DNA of 6,676 bases from positions 1-6,676 of the forward strand of contig CAMPIY010000094.1 of NCBI GenBank assembly GCA_946886645.1, written 5' to 3'. A program made the translations under genes and the position numbers. Position 1 is the stretch's first letter. Each line of letters opens with the position of its first letter. The notes beneath the pieces were generated by a model. The model was not told the origin of the DNA, did no database searches, and worked only from the letters and a program-made list of their open reading frames with translations. This DNA is from an uncultured Sphingomonas sp. Lineage in GTDB: Bacteria > Pseudomonadota > Alphaproteobacteria > Sphingomonadales > Sphingomonadaceae. Shown here in pieces: positions 1 through 5,840 of this stretch.

Positions 1-755
1 GGCGGCGGAGGTGGAGGAGGCGGCGGAGCCGACGCGAAGTTGTAGGTCAGAGTCGCCAGCAGCGAGTGGGATTTGAACCGGCCGCCGCGCAGCTGGAAGC
101 TATCGCCCTCAACCTCGTCGTCGTCAAAATCATGTTTGACGCGGCTCGACCGGAAATAGCGATATTTCAGGCCGACATCGATGTTGGGCGAGACCGCGTA
201 GCGTACGCCGGCGATGCCCTGGAGGGCGACGCCACCATCCGTGAAGCTGAACAGCGTGCCGCTGCCCAGATCGGGATCGTCCGAACGAATCTTGTATTTG
301 CCCCATGCGAAGCCAATGCCCGGCCCTGCGTAAAAGCTGATGCCGTCCTCATTGCCGACGTCGAGCAGCAGGTTGGTCATGATCGAAAGGTAGCGGGTGC
401 TGCCGTCGGCATCGAAGGATTCCGGTGGCGTGAACTCATCCAGTTCGAAATCAGGAATCCGGACCCCGTACTCGTCGTGGCTGGCGCGTTTGTAGCCGAG
501 CTCGAGCTCGGCACGGAACATGCCGCCATCATATCCAAAGATGGCGTCGATATCGTAGCCCATCTTGTGGTCGATGCTGATGAAGTCGTCGACGCTCCCA
601 TCGATATCGAAGGGATCGGGAGTGGCGTCGAGATTGACGTCCTTGGCCCAAAGGGCGCCGGCTTCGATGCCCAGGTAAAGTGTCTTGTCGCGCGCCAGGG
701 CCGGCGTCGCGATCATGCTGCTGGCCAGTAAGGCAAGGCAGGTGCGTTTGATCAT
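1..755 (-). CDS. OmpA-family outer-membrane beta-barrel protein, N-terminal part (cut by window edge)
   Basis: The frame is open from ATG at 755 to the left edge (251 complete codons, no stop). The first 21 residues form a Sec signal peptide: MIKR, a hydrophobic stretch, then a cleavage site after ATPALA. The mature part alternates polar and hydrophobic residues in amphipathic strands ending in aromatic or aliphatic residues (TLYLGIEAGALWAK, FRAELELGYKRA, GISFYAGPGIGFAWGKYKI, IDVGLKYRYF, SHSLLATLTYNF), which fits an eight-stranded barrel. The last visible codons are an unbroken proline run after FASA. In OmpA-type proteins such a run links the barrel to a periplasmic peptidoglycan-binding domain, but that domain would lie outside the window and is inferred. 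The likely role is structural, anchoring the outer membrane to the cell wall, or a narrow pore. The start is supported by a G-rich stretch (GGGGG) about 6 bases upstream and by the position of the signal peptide. Exact family and substrate are unknown. Confidence 0.85.
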   Translation of the reverse strand, partial: MIKRTCLALLASSMIATPALARDKTLYLGIEAGALWAKDVNLDATPDPFDIDGSVDDFISIDHKMGYDIDAIFGYDGGMFRAELELGYKRASHDEYGVRIPDFELDEFTPPESFDADGSTRYLSIMTNLLLDVGNEDGISFYAGPGIGFAWGKYKIRSDDPDLGSGTLFSFTDGGVALQGIAGVRYAVSPNIDVGLKYRYFRSSRVKHDFDDDEVEGDSFQLRGGRFKSHSLLATLTYNFASAPPPPPPPP

Positions 756-784
756 GGTAGCCCCCGTTAGTCAGTCGTGACGAA

Positions 785-814
785 CCCGAATTATTTAACA
801 GAGTTAAATTCGGG
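785..814. repeat. Inverted repeat in the leader region of the OmpA-like gene
   Basis: CCCGAAT (785-791) pairs with ATTCGGG (808-814), and inside it TTAAC (795-799) pairs with GTTAA (803-807) around an AGA loop. There is a three-base bulge on one side. The hairpin ends about 30 bases upstream of the minus-strand ATG at 755, so it lies in the promoter or 5' leader. It could be a regulator-binding dyad or an mRNA stem controlling synthesis of this porin-like protein. No T-tract follows, so it is not a typical terminator. I could not place a convincing promoter relative to it. Confidence 0.4.
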
Positions 815-979
815 ACGCTAGGCGGAGACGAGTTGCTTAATGCAATTTTTGAGCAGAATGTGCTTTTCCAACTATATCAGTGGCTTAAAATGAAAGCTGG
901 AAGAAGCTGGGGCGGAATCGTCCGGGGATTGGATTAATCGTCAAGGAAAGCCGCCCGATTTGGGCCCGGAGTCGGACGC

Positions 980-1138
980 TCAGGCCGTAACGGCGACCGC
1001 ACCGCTCTCCACCGCGCGGCGGGCGAAATCCATCGCCAGTTTCTGATGCCATTCGCGGGCTTGGGGAGTCACAGCGCGATGAGCTGCGGTCCGCTCTTCA
1101 GCGGCCCTCCGCAGGTAAAAACGCTGGTTTGACTCCAT
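980..1138 (-). CDS. Small charged hypothetical protein, 52 aa
   Basis: A minus-strand frame runs from ATG (1138) to TGA (980). The protein begins MESNQRFYLRRAAEERTAAH and continues with AVTPQAREWHQKLAMDFARR. It is rich in Arg, Glu and Ala and lacks a signal peptide or membrane segment. It should form mainly amphipathic helices, one before and one after the central VTP. AGGA with a G-rich stretch (GGGGGAGTAGGA) sits about 4-5 bases upstream of the ATG, a credible ribosome binding site. Codon use favours G or C in third position like its neighbours. I recall similar short proteins with the pattern ERTAAxxAVTPxAxxWH in sphingomonads, but cannot name a function. Cytosolic location is inferred. 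Confidence 0.7.
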   Translation of the reverse strand: MESNQRFYLRRAAEERTAAHRAVTPQAREWHQKLAMDFARRAVESGAVAVTA

Positions 1139-1159
1139 GCCGTCCTACTCCCCCAAACA

Positions 1160-1176
1160 TCGTTCGGCGCGAACGA
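1160..1176. repeat. 17-bp palindrome upstream of the 52-aa gene
   Basis: TCGTTCG and CGAACGA flank a central GCG, giving seven-base arms with perfect complementarity. The site begins 22 bases upstream of the minus-strand ATG at 1138, where a repressor operator would overlap a promoter or leader. No T-run follows, so a terminator is unlikely. No regulator is encoded next to it. Confidence 0.3.
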
Positions 1177-1192
1177 AGGTGCGCGCAAAAAG

Positions 1193-1207
1193 TAAAGTGA
1201 TGGTTAA
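1193..1207 (-). promoter_or_regulatory. Candidate CtrA-type site (TTAA-N7-TTTA)
   Basis: On the minus strand the sequence reads TTAACCATCACTTTAC. The consensus of the alphaproteobacterial cell-cycle regulator CtrA is TTAA-N7-TTAAC, so this has one mismatch in the second half and an intact TTAACCAT-like first half. It lies between the divergent 52-aa gene (start 1138) and zinc-ribbon gene (start 1339), 55 bases upstream of the former. A single short AT-rich match can arise by chance, so this is a suggestion only. Confidence 0.3.
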
Positions 1208-1265
1208 TATCCACAGGGGAAATTGCCCGTCCCTCACCGGGACAGGAGCGTGGCAAGCCAGTGAC

Positions 1266-1297
1266 AGGTTTCCCGAATCGGCTTATCGTTGAAACCT
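1266..1297. repeat. Inverted repeat upstream of the zinc-ribbon gene
   Basis: AGGTTTC (1266-1272) and GAAACCT (1291-1297) are perfect inverted copies separated by 18 bases. The right arm ends 41 bases before the ATG at 1339, so it falls in the likely promoter region of that gene. The wide spacing fits two half-sites of a dimeric regulator better than an RNA hairpin. Confidence 0.3.
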
Positions 1298-1338
1298 AAC
1301 GACTCGTCGCTCGTTCAGACCTGATTGGAGGAACGATC

Positions 1339-1581
1339 ATGTTGAGTTCGGTGACAACGGCATTCGACCCCGCCGCGCGAGGCTACCATGCCGTTTATCG
1401 CGAGAATGAGGTCAACCACTGCCCCGGCTGCGGACGGACCCACTGGTATGTCGGCCGCACGCTGGCCGAGTGCGGTTTTTGCGCGACGGCACTCCCCTTG
1501 TCGGAAAGTTACCGCCAGCCGGCCGAGGCGATCATCGTTCGTCGCTCGCGCCCGCCGGAGCCCACGGCCTTCGCGGCCTAG
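1339..1581 (+). CDS. Small zinc-ribbon protein, 80 aa
   Basis: This short protein has two CxxC knuckles, CPGC at residues 28-31 and CGFC at 45-48, separated by 13 residues that include the conserved-looking GRTHWYVGR. This is the pattern of a one-zinc ribbon. The N-terminal RGYHAVYRENEVNH leads into the first knuckle, and the C-terminal 30 residues are Pro/Arg/Ala-rich and probably disordered. There is no signal peptide or membrane segment, so it is probably cytosolic. A strong ribosome binding site (GGAGG at 1327-1331, seven bases before ATG) fixes the start. I recall near-identical cores (NHCPGCGRTHW, AECGFCATALPL) in sphingomonads, always as hypothetical proteins. Nucleic-acid or protein binding is possible, but no function is established. 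Confidence 0.87.
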   Translation: MLSSVTTAFDPAARGYHAVYRENEVNHCPGCGRTHWYVGRTLAECGFCATALPLSESYRQPAEAIIVRRSRPPEPTAFAA

Positions 1582-1607
1582 CCGCGGGTACGGACGGCGC
1601 GCGTCCG
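1572..1607 (+). terminator. Tandem GC hairpins at the 3' end of the zinc-ribbon gene (terminator-like)
   Basis: CGCGGC-CTA-GCCGCG (1572-1586) is a perfect hairpin centred on the stop codon. It is followed after a few bases by CGGACG-GCGCG-CGTCCG (1591-1607), a six-pair stem with a five-base loop. There is no T-tract, so this is not a canonical intrinsic terminator. It could stop or pause RNA polymerase or protect the 3' end. Stems are easily formed in DNA this GC-rich, so confidence is low. Confidence 0.3.
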
Positions 1608-1635
1608 ACGAGCGGGGCGGGCGCGCGCCACCCCT

Positions 1636-1664
1636 TTGAAGCATCCGGCCATTTGCATTATGTT
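1636..1664 (+). promoter_or_regulatory. Candidate sigma-70-type promoter giving a leaderless transcript
   Basis: TTGAAG (1636-1641) and TATGTT (1659-1664) are each 4 of 6 matches to the -35 and -10 consensus, with an optimal 17-base spacer. Seven bases after the -10 box lies 1671, the A of the ATG of the exported-protein gene. That gene has no visible Shine-Dalgarno sequence, so both observations point to a leaderless mRNA. Confidence 0.38.
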
Positions 1665-1670
1665 GTAGTC

Positions 1671-2015
1671 ATGAAACGTTTCATCGCCCCGTTGCTCGCC
1701 CTGGCGATCGCCTCGACACCGGCCCACGCGCTAATCGGTGCGGGCAACTTCACCTTGGTCAACAAGACTGGCGCCAACATTTCCTCGCTGATGATCCGGC
1801 GCGTCGGAACCGCGTCGTGGCAACCCCTCGGCGGAAGCCCGGCAACGGGGTCGCGCGTGGCTGTGGCGTTCGCCAACCCCGATTGTGCGTTCGACGTCCA
1901 GGCGAAGCTGGCCGACGGGACGACGGCCACCTTTACCGGGGTCAATCTGTGCGATGTGACGACGGTGACCCTGAACCGTGGACCGACCGGTGCGCTCTGG
2001 GTCGACTACGACTGA
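1671..2015 (+). CDS. Small exported protein with two cysteines, 114 aa
   Basis: The protein opens with a clear Sec signal peptide (MKRFIAPLLALAIASTPAHA, cleavage after residue 20), so the mature form of about 94 residues goes to the periplasm or beyond. The mature part looks all-beta: GNFTLVNKTGANISSLMIRR, then ASWQPLGG, then TTATFTGVNL and a C-terminal GALWVDYD. It has two cysteines, in NPDCAFDV and VNLCDVTT, that could form a disulfide after export. The longer upstream reading (from 1470) is rejected because it is antisense-like, overlaps the zinc-ribbon gene and would bury the signal peptide. No ribosome binding site precedes 1671, which fits the candidate leaderless promoter. I recognise it only as a type of sphingomonad hypothetical protein and can assign no function. 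Its last 74 bases overlap the convergent membrane-protein gene. Confidence 0.85.
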   Translation: MKRFIAPLLALAIASTPAHALIGAGNFTLVNKTGANISSLMIRRVGTASWQPLGGSPATGSRVAVAFANPDCAFDVQAKLADGTTATFTGVNLCDVTTVTLNRGPTGALWVDYD

Positions 2016-2280
2016 CCGACCTTGGCGAGACGTGACGCCGCGCCGGTAGCTTCGGTGCGGCGGGGGCCAGTTCGGCAGGCTTGACGCTGTCGATCAGCTT
2101 CGCGCCGGCGATGAAAGGGACGCCAAGACAGGCGACCGCCAAAATCACGCCGCCATTGCCTGGGTAGTTCTGCATATAGTGGAAGCCGCGCTCCACCGCG
2201 CCGACGGCGATGGCATAAGTCACCAGGAACGCCTCGAGGCGCGTCTTGATTGTGAAGAGTCTGGCGAAACGTTTGAGCAT
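1942..2280 (-). CDS. Small inner-membrane protein, 112 aa, with antisense C-terminal tail
   Basis: The protein starts MLKRFARLFTIKTRLEAFLV. It has two hydrophobic segments, about residues 17-29 (AFLVTYAIAVGAV) and 44-63 (GVILAVACLGVPFIAGAKLI), joined by ERGFHYMQNYPGNGG. The basic N-terminus suggests it starts in the cytoplasm and both ends stay there. Residues beyond about 80 change character to an Arg/Ser/Pro-rich tail. Codons 89-112 are read antisense through the end of the exported-protein gene, so the conserved protein may end near residue 80. ATG at 2280 is chosen over a TTG nine bases upstream, and neither has a good ribosome binding site. It lies 80 bases downstream of astB on the same strand and could be read from the ast operon. 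Function unknown. Confidence 0.75.
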   Translation of the reverse strand: MLKRFARLFTIKTRLEAFLVTYAIAVGAVERGFHYMQNYPGNGGVILAVACLGVPFIAGAKLIDSVKPAELAPAAPKLPARRHVSPRSVSRSRPRAHRSVHGSGSPSSHRTD

Positions 2281-2283
2281 CGG

Positions 2284-2351
2284 TACCAATCGTTAAGCAA
2301 ACGGCGGGCCGGTGACGGAGTTCCGCCATTCCCGGCTTAAGACGATTGGTA
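2284..2351. repeat. Large imperfect inverted repeat between astB and the membrane-protein gene
   Basis: TACCAATCGTTAAGC (2284-2298) recurs in inverted form as GCTTAA-GA-CGATTGGTA (2335-2351), so 15 bases pair with only a two-base bulge. The 36-base interval contains a second pair, GGCGG (2303-2307) and CCGCC (2323-2327). The element begins 9 bases after the astB stop and ends 3 bases before the membrane-protein ATG, filling almost the whole intergenic space. It could be a terminator or processing stem for the ast mRNA, or a pair of regulator sites. The minus-strand arm TTAACGATTGGTACC vaguely resembles degenerate CtrA sites. No T-tract follows on the ast strand. Confidence 0.55.
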
Positions 2352-2360
2352 AAACGAAAA

Positions 2361-3614
2361 TTAACGGGACGCGAGTCCGGCAAGACCGAGTGTGTCGAGC
2401 AGGGACAGTCGCGCGGCCTCGACATCGCGGATCAGGGACGGGCTTTGGATATCGCTGCCGGAAATTTGCTCCGGCCAGTACCGGCCGATGACGTGCGCCA
2501 GCCGGTCCAGCTTTGCCTCGTCGACGAGGAATCGCGGGTCGACCGTTTCGGGATCGCAGGCGACGCGCAGCCGCAGGCAGGCCGGGCCGCCGCCATTGGC
2601 CATCGACTGTCGTACATCGACGAACTCGACGCGGCGGATCGCCCCGTTCGAGGCAAGGTGCCGCTCGATCCAGCCGGCGACCGACGGCGTGTCGCGGCAT
2701 TCGGTCGGAGCGACCAATGTCATCGCACCATCGGGCGGCGTGACCAGCTGGGCGTTGAACAAATAGCTTTTCACCGCATCGGCCAGCGGAACCTCCGCGT
2801 CCGGCACCTCGACCAACTCGAACCCCTCGACCTTCGCGGCAAGCTGTCCGACCAGCGCATCGCGATCGACGAACGCTTTCTCGTGCGCGAACAGCACCGG
2901 CCCGTTGGCGACCGCGACGACATCGTTGTGGAAGGCCCCGGCCGCAATCGCTTCCTCGCTCTGTGCCGCGAAGATCGTCCGCGCCGGGTCCAGGCGATGC
3001 AGCCGTGCGATCGCCCTCGACGCTTCGACATGCTGGCGGGCGGGGAAGGGTCCGCCGGAGACGCCGTAGACGAAGACTTCGATGCCCGCTTCGCCATGCG
3101 ATGGGGCCAGACGCATATGATTGGCCGCGCCTTCGTCGCCGAAAGCTGTCGGGACCGGGCCATGGACCGCGAAGGCATCATGCCCGAACGCCAGCTCCAG
3201 CTGCGCCAGCGTCGCCGTCCATTCATGGCTTCGGTGGGGCATCGTTTTCAAATTCGCCACGGTCAGGTGACACTTGCCGTCGGCCGTGTCGGGTGACGGG
3301 CTGACGGTTGCCGCATTGGCCGCCCACATCGCCGAGGCGCTCATCGCGTTGGCCGCCAGCGCATGATCGGCGGTTTCGATGTCGGCCCCCAGCTCCGCCA
3401 GCCACGTCCGTGCCGGCCTCGGCTGCGGCACGAATATCCCCTGCACCAGGCCGAGCCCGATGTTCGCCCGCATCTTGTCGAGGCCTTGAAGCGCGGCCGC
3501 CCGGGGTTGCGAAACGTCGCCGGCGTGACTGGTCGAGGCGAGGTTGCCGAGGCTCAGCCCGGCATAATTATGGCTCGGTCCGATGATCCCGTCGAAGTTG
3601 ATTTCCCGCATCAT
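2361..3614 (-). CDS. astB: N-succinylarginine dihydrolase (AstB)
   Basis: AstB converts N2-succinylarginine to N2-succinylornithine, releasing two NH3 and CO2. It is the second step of the AST pathway of arginine catabolism, in the cytoplasm. It belongs to the guanidino-modifying (arginine deiminase-like) fold. The 417-residue length is close to the roughly 440-450 of enterobacterial AstB. The N-terminus has the family signature NFDGIIGPSHNYAGLSLGN (residues 5-23). Likely catalytic residues are His229 in AFHNDVVAVANGP and Cys346 in NGGGPACLRLRV. Both are offset by 19 from His248 and Cys365 of E. coli AstB as I recall them. Glu161 in GDEGAANHMRL is the likely third member. The first ATG (3614) overlaps the astA stop by four bases (ATGA). 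A second ATG directly follows at 3611 and could also serve as the start. The enzyme looks intact. Confidence 0.96.
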   Translation of the reverse strand: MMREINFDGIIGPSHNYAGLSLGNLASTSHAGDVSQPRAAALQGLDKMRANIGLGLVQGIFVPQPRPARTWLAELGADIETADHALAANAMSASAMWAANAATVSPSPDTADGKCHLTVANLKTMPHRSHEWTATLAQLELAFGHDAFAVHGPVPTAFGDEGAANHMRLAPSHGEAGIEVFVYGVSGGPFPARQHVEASRAIARLHRLDPARTIFAAQSEEAIAAGAFHNDVVAVANGPVLFAHEKAFVDRDALVGQLAAKVEGFELVEVPDAEVPLADAVKSYLFNAQLVTPPDGAMTLVAPTECRDTPSVAGWIERHLASNGAIRRVEFVDVRQSMANGGGPACLRLRVACDPETVDPRFLVDEAKLDRLAHVIGRYWPEQISGSDIQSPSLIRDVEAARLSLLDTLGLAGLASR

Positions 3615-4627
3615 CTGGGGACGGCCAGCACCCGGTCGCCCGGCCCGATATTGAGCATGTCCATCGCCTTGGCGTCGATCAGCAGCTCGCCGCTATCGGT
3701 CCGCTTGCCCTGGGCATAGCAGGTGATGAAGTCATGATAGACGCCGGAGGCGACCATCATCGTTGCGCCGCCATTCTCGTTGGCGCCGGCGACCCGAAGC
3801 CATTCGGCCTCCATGACCGTCTTGATCTTGTCGGTCCGCGCCGTGACCGTCGGACCTCCGTCGAAAATGTCGACATAGCTGTCCCAGTCGAACCCCTCAT
3901 TCTCCAGCATCTTAAGCGCTGCGCGCCCGGTCGGGTGCGGCTGGCCAATCACGGTCCGCGCGCTCTCGGGGAGCATGGCGATGTAGATCGGCGTCTTGGG
4001 GAAAAGGTCGGCGATGAATTGCGTGCCATGCACCGCGTTGAACTCGTCCGCTTCCGGGAAGGTCATTCCGAAGAAACGCCCGCCGATCGCGTCCCAGAAT
4101 GGCGAATGGCCGCCCTGGTCCAGCACGCCGCGAAGCTCCGCCAGCACCAACTCGCCGAACCGCGGCCGATGCTGCTTGATGAACAGGTAGCGCGATCGCG
4201 CGAGCAGCATCCCGAGTCCGCCCGCCCGCTCATGCGGATGCAGGAACAGCCCGCCGACCTCGCTCGACCCTTCGAGATCGGTGCAGAGCGTCAGCGCCTG
4301 GTTGCGGAAGATCCGGCCCAGCTCCTCGCTCTTCTGGGTGAGGGTGGAGATGAGGTAACTGTAAAATGGCCGGTCGTTGCCGACTTGCCCAAACACCTGG
4401 CAGGTGCCGCGGATCTGCCCGGTCTCCACATTCTCCAGCATGAAGACATAAAGGTCGTCCGCCGGGCTTTCGCCCTTGCGGCTGAAGCCCGCCTCCGACC
4501 GCTCCAGCTTCGCTTCCAGCGTCGGCCGCTCGGCCGGCAGGTTCGTGAACCCGCCGCCGGTCAGCTTGGCGAGGTCGTAGAGCGGCTTGATGTCCTTGGG
4601 CAGCGCGGCCCGAATCCGGAAGCTCAT
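3611..4627 (-). CDS. astA: Arginine N-succinyltransferase (AstA)
   Basis: AstA transfers the succinyl group of succinyl-CoA to the alpha-amino group of arginine, the first and committing step of the AST pathway, in the cytoplasm. At 338 residues it matches the usual length (about 340). Family landmarks in order are GGGFTNLP (24-31), the acyl-CoA-binding region SSEVGGLFLHPHERAGGLGM (121-140) with a GNAT-like R-x-G-G-L-G-M loop, RGVLDQGGHSPFWDAIG (166-182), FIADLFPKTPIYIAMLP (204-220) and GFDWDSYVDIFDGGPTV (245-261). The start overlaps the stop of the upstream M20 gene by four bases (ATGA), and GGAGGG lies three bases before the ATG. Together with the same overlap at its 3' end, this indicates coupled translation of all three genes. 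A single-subunit AstA is normal outside pseudomonads, where paired AruF/AruG subunits occur. Confidence 0.96.
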   Translation of the reverse strand: MSFRIRAALPKDIKPLYDLAKLTGGGFTNLPAERPTLEAKLERSEAGFSRKGESPADDLYVFMLENVETGQIRGTCQVFGQVGNDRPFYSYLISTLTQKSEELGRIFRNQALTLCTDLEGSSEVGGLFLHPHERAGGLGMLLARSRYLFIKQHRPRFGELVLAELRGVLDQGGHSPFWDAIGGRFFGMTFPEADEFNAVHGTQFIADLFPKTPIYIAMLPESARTVIGQPHPTGRAALKMLENEGFDWDSYVDIFDGGPTVTARTDKIKTVMEAEWLRVAGANENGGATMMVASGVYHDFITCYAQGKRTDSGELLIDAKAMDMLNIGPGDRVLAVPR

Positions 4628-5832
4628 TGGCCCTCCGCCAATCGCAGGATGGTCAGCGCCGACAGCGCGGCGCGCTCGGCAAGGCTGTCGACGATCAGAT
4701 ATTCCTCCATCGAATGAATGAGCCCGCCGCGAACGCCCATCGTATCGATCACGGGCACGCCGCAGGCGGCGATATTGTTGCCGTCACACACACCGCCGGT
4801 CGATTGCCAGCCGATGGCCTGGCCAAGGTCGGCGCCGGCCTTCTTCACCACGCCGAACAATTGCTCAAGCGCCGGCGTCATCGGCTTGGGCGGACGCGCG
4901 AAATGGCCATGGACATGGATTTGCACGTCATGTTCTTTAGCTACTGCGGCGACGGTCGTGTCGATCAGGGCTTGCCCGCGCGCCTGGTCTTCCAGCGTCC
5001 GCGGCCGCATGTTGACCCGCAGGATCGCAAGGTCGGGAACGACATTGGTCGGGCTCCCGCCGTCAATCTTCGAAGGGTTGACGGACAGGCCATCGTAGAG
5101 GCCTGCCTTCAGCCGAAGCGCGAGGTCGGACGCAGCAATGACCGCATTGCGCCCGTCTTCGGGATTGCGCCCGGCGTGCGCCGACCTGCCTTTAATCGTG
5201 AAGGCGAAATTGCCGCTTCCCGGCCTCGCTCCGGCCAGCGTTCCGTCGGCATTGGCAGCAGGCTCATAGGTCAGCGCAGCGCGTTTGCCTTTCGCAGCCC
5301 GCGCAATGAGATCGGCCGAGCCAAGCGAGCCGACTTCCTCGTCGCTGTTGATCACCACCTCATAGCCGATGCGCCCGGCCAGCGGCGTGTCCTCGACCGC
5401 GTTCAACGCGGCCAGCATGATAGCGATCCCGCCCTTCATGTCCGCCACGCCGGGGCCGTTCAGAACCTTGCCAGGTTCCAGCCACGTCAGCGACTGGAAT
5501 GGGTGATCCGTGCCGAACACCGTGTCCATATGGCCGGTGAAGAGCAGCTGCACCGGCGCCATCGGCCGGACGGTAAGGTGAAGGTTGCGGCCATGCGGAA
5601 CCTGGTACGGCTTGCCCGCCGCATCGATGGCCTCGACCGGCGCCGCCTCCTCGAACCGGATTTCGCCGGGCAGGTCGGAGAAGGCGCCCGAAAGCTCCCC
5701 GATCATCGCTTCCAGACCGTTAAGGTTGCGCGATCCGGAGTTGATCACCGACCAGGCCTCGACCTGGCGCAGCATATCCGCCGCCATCGCTTGTTCGACA
5801 CAGGTCCGTTCGGTCGCGCTCAGCCCCTCCAT
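4624..5832 (-). CDS. M20 family metallohydrolase, carboxypeptidase G2-like; candidate succinylglutamate desuccinylase
   Basis: This 402-residue protein is a two-zinc M20 hydrolase with a catalytic domain interrupted by a dimerisation domain (about 205-315). Visible motifs are GHMDTVF (100-106), GVADMKGG (128-135), DEEVGS (164-169), YEP (189-191), GRSAHAGRNPEDGRNA (215-230) and IHSMEEY (372-378). Predicted zinc ligands are His101, Asp131, Glu166, Glu190 and His373, with Glu165 as general base. These line up, with a 10-12 residue offset, with His112, Asp141, Glu176, Glu200, His385 and Glu175 of Pseudomonas carboxypeptidase G2. There is no signal peptide, so it is cytosolic, unlike exported CPG2. 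Carboxypeptidase G2 releases C-terminal glutamate from N-acylated glutamate. Being first in the astA-astB operon suggests it hydrolyses N-succinylglutamate in place of AstE. Alternatives are acetylornithine deacetylase-like or dipeptidase activity. The start at 5832 has a weak ribosome binding site; in-frame ATGs at residues 16 and 20 are possible. Confidence 0.92.
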   Translation of the reverse strand: MEGLSATERTCVEQAMAADMLRQVEAWSVINSGSRNLNGLEAMIGELSGAFSDLPGEIRFEEAAPVEAIDAAGKPYQVPHGRNLHLTVRPMAPVQLLFTGHMDTVFGTDHPFQSLTWLEPGKVLNGPGVADMKGGIAIMLAALNAVEDTPLAGRIGYEVVINSDEEVGSLGSADLIARAAKGKRAALTYEPAANADGTLAGARPGSGNFAFTIKGRSAHAGRNPEDGRNAVIAASDLALRLKAGLYDGLSVNPSKIDGGSPTNVVPDLAILRVNMRPRTLEDQARGQALIDTTVAAVAKEHDVQIHVHGHFARPPKPMTPALEQLFGVVKKAGADLGQAIGWQSTGGVCDGNNIAACGVPVIDTMGVRGGLIHSMEEYLIVDSLAERAALSALTILRLAEGQ

Positions 5833-5840
5833 GGCGGCAG

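Noticed and set aside
1..40. GGC/GGA-rich simple repeat at the left edge
   Set aside because: On the minus strand it is simply the codons of the proline run in the OmpA-like linker.
66..731. A 221-codon plus-strand frame opposite the OmpA-like gene
   Set aside because: It is the complement of a real barrel protein with signal peptide and has no recognisable motif or ribosome binding site.
756..979. Possible RNA gene or further small gene in the 224-base stretch upstream of the OmpA-like gene
   Set aside because: Only very short frames (for example 15 codons from about 890) and no tRNA-like or clear terminator structure. Apart from the hairpin at 785-814 I see nothing.
1470..1670. N-terminal extension of the exported protein back to 1470
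   Set aside because: It overlaps the zinc-ribbon gene in another frame, has a low-complexity shadow composition, and would bury an obvious signal peptide.
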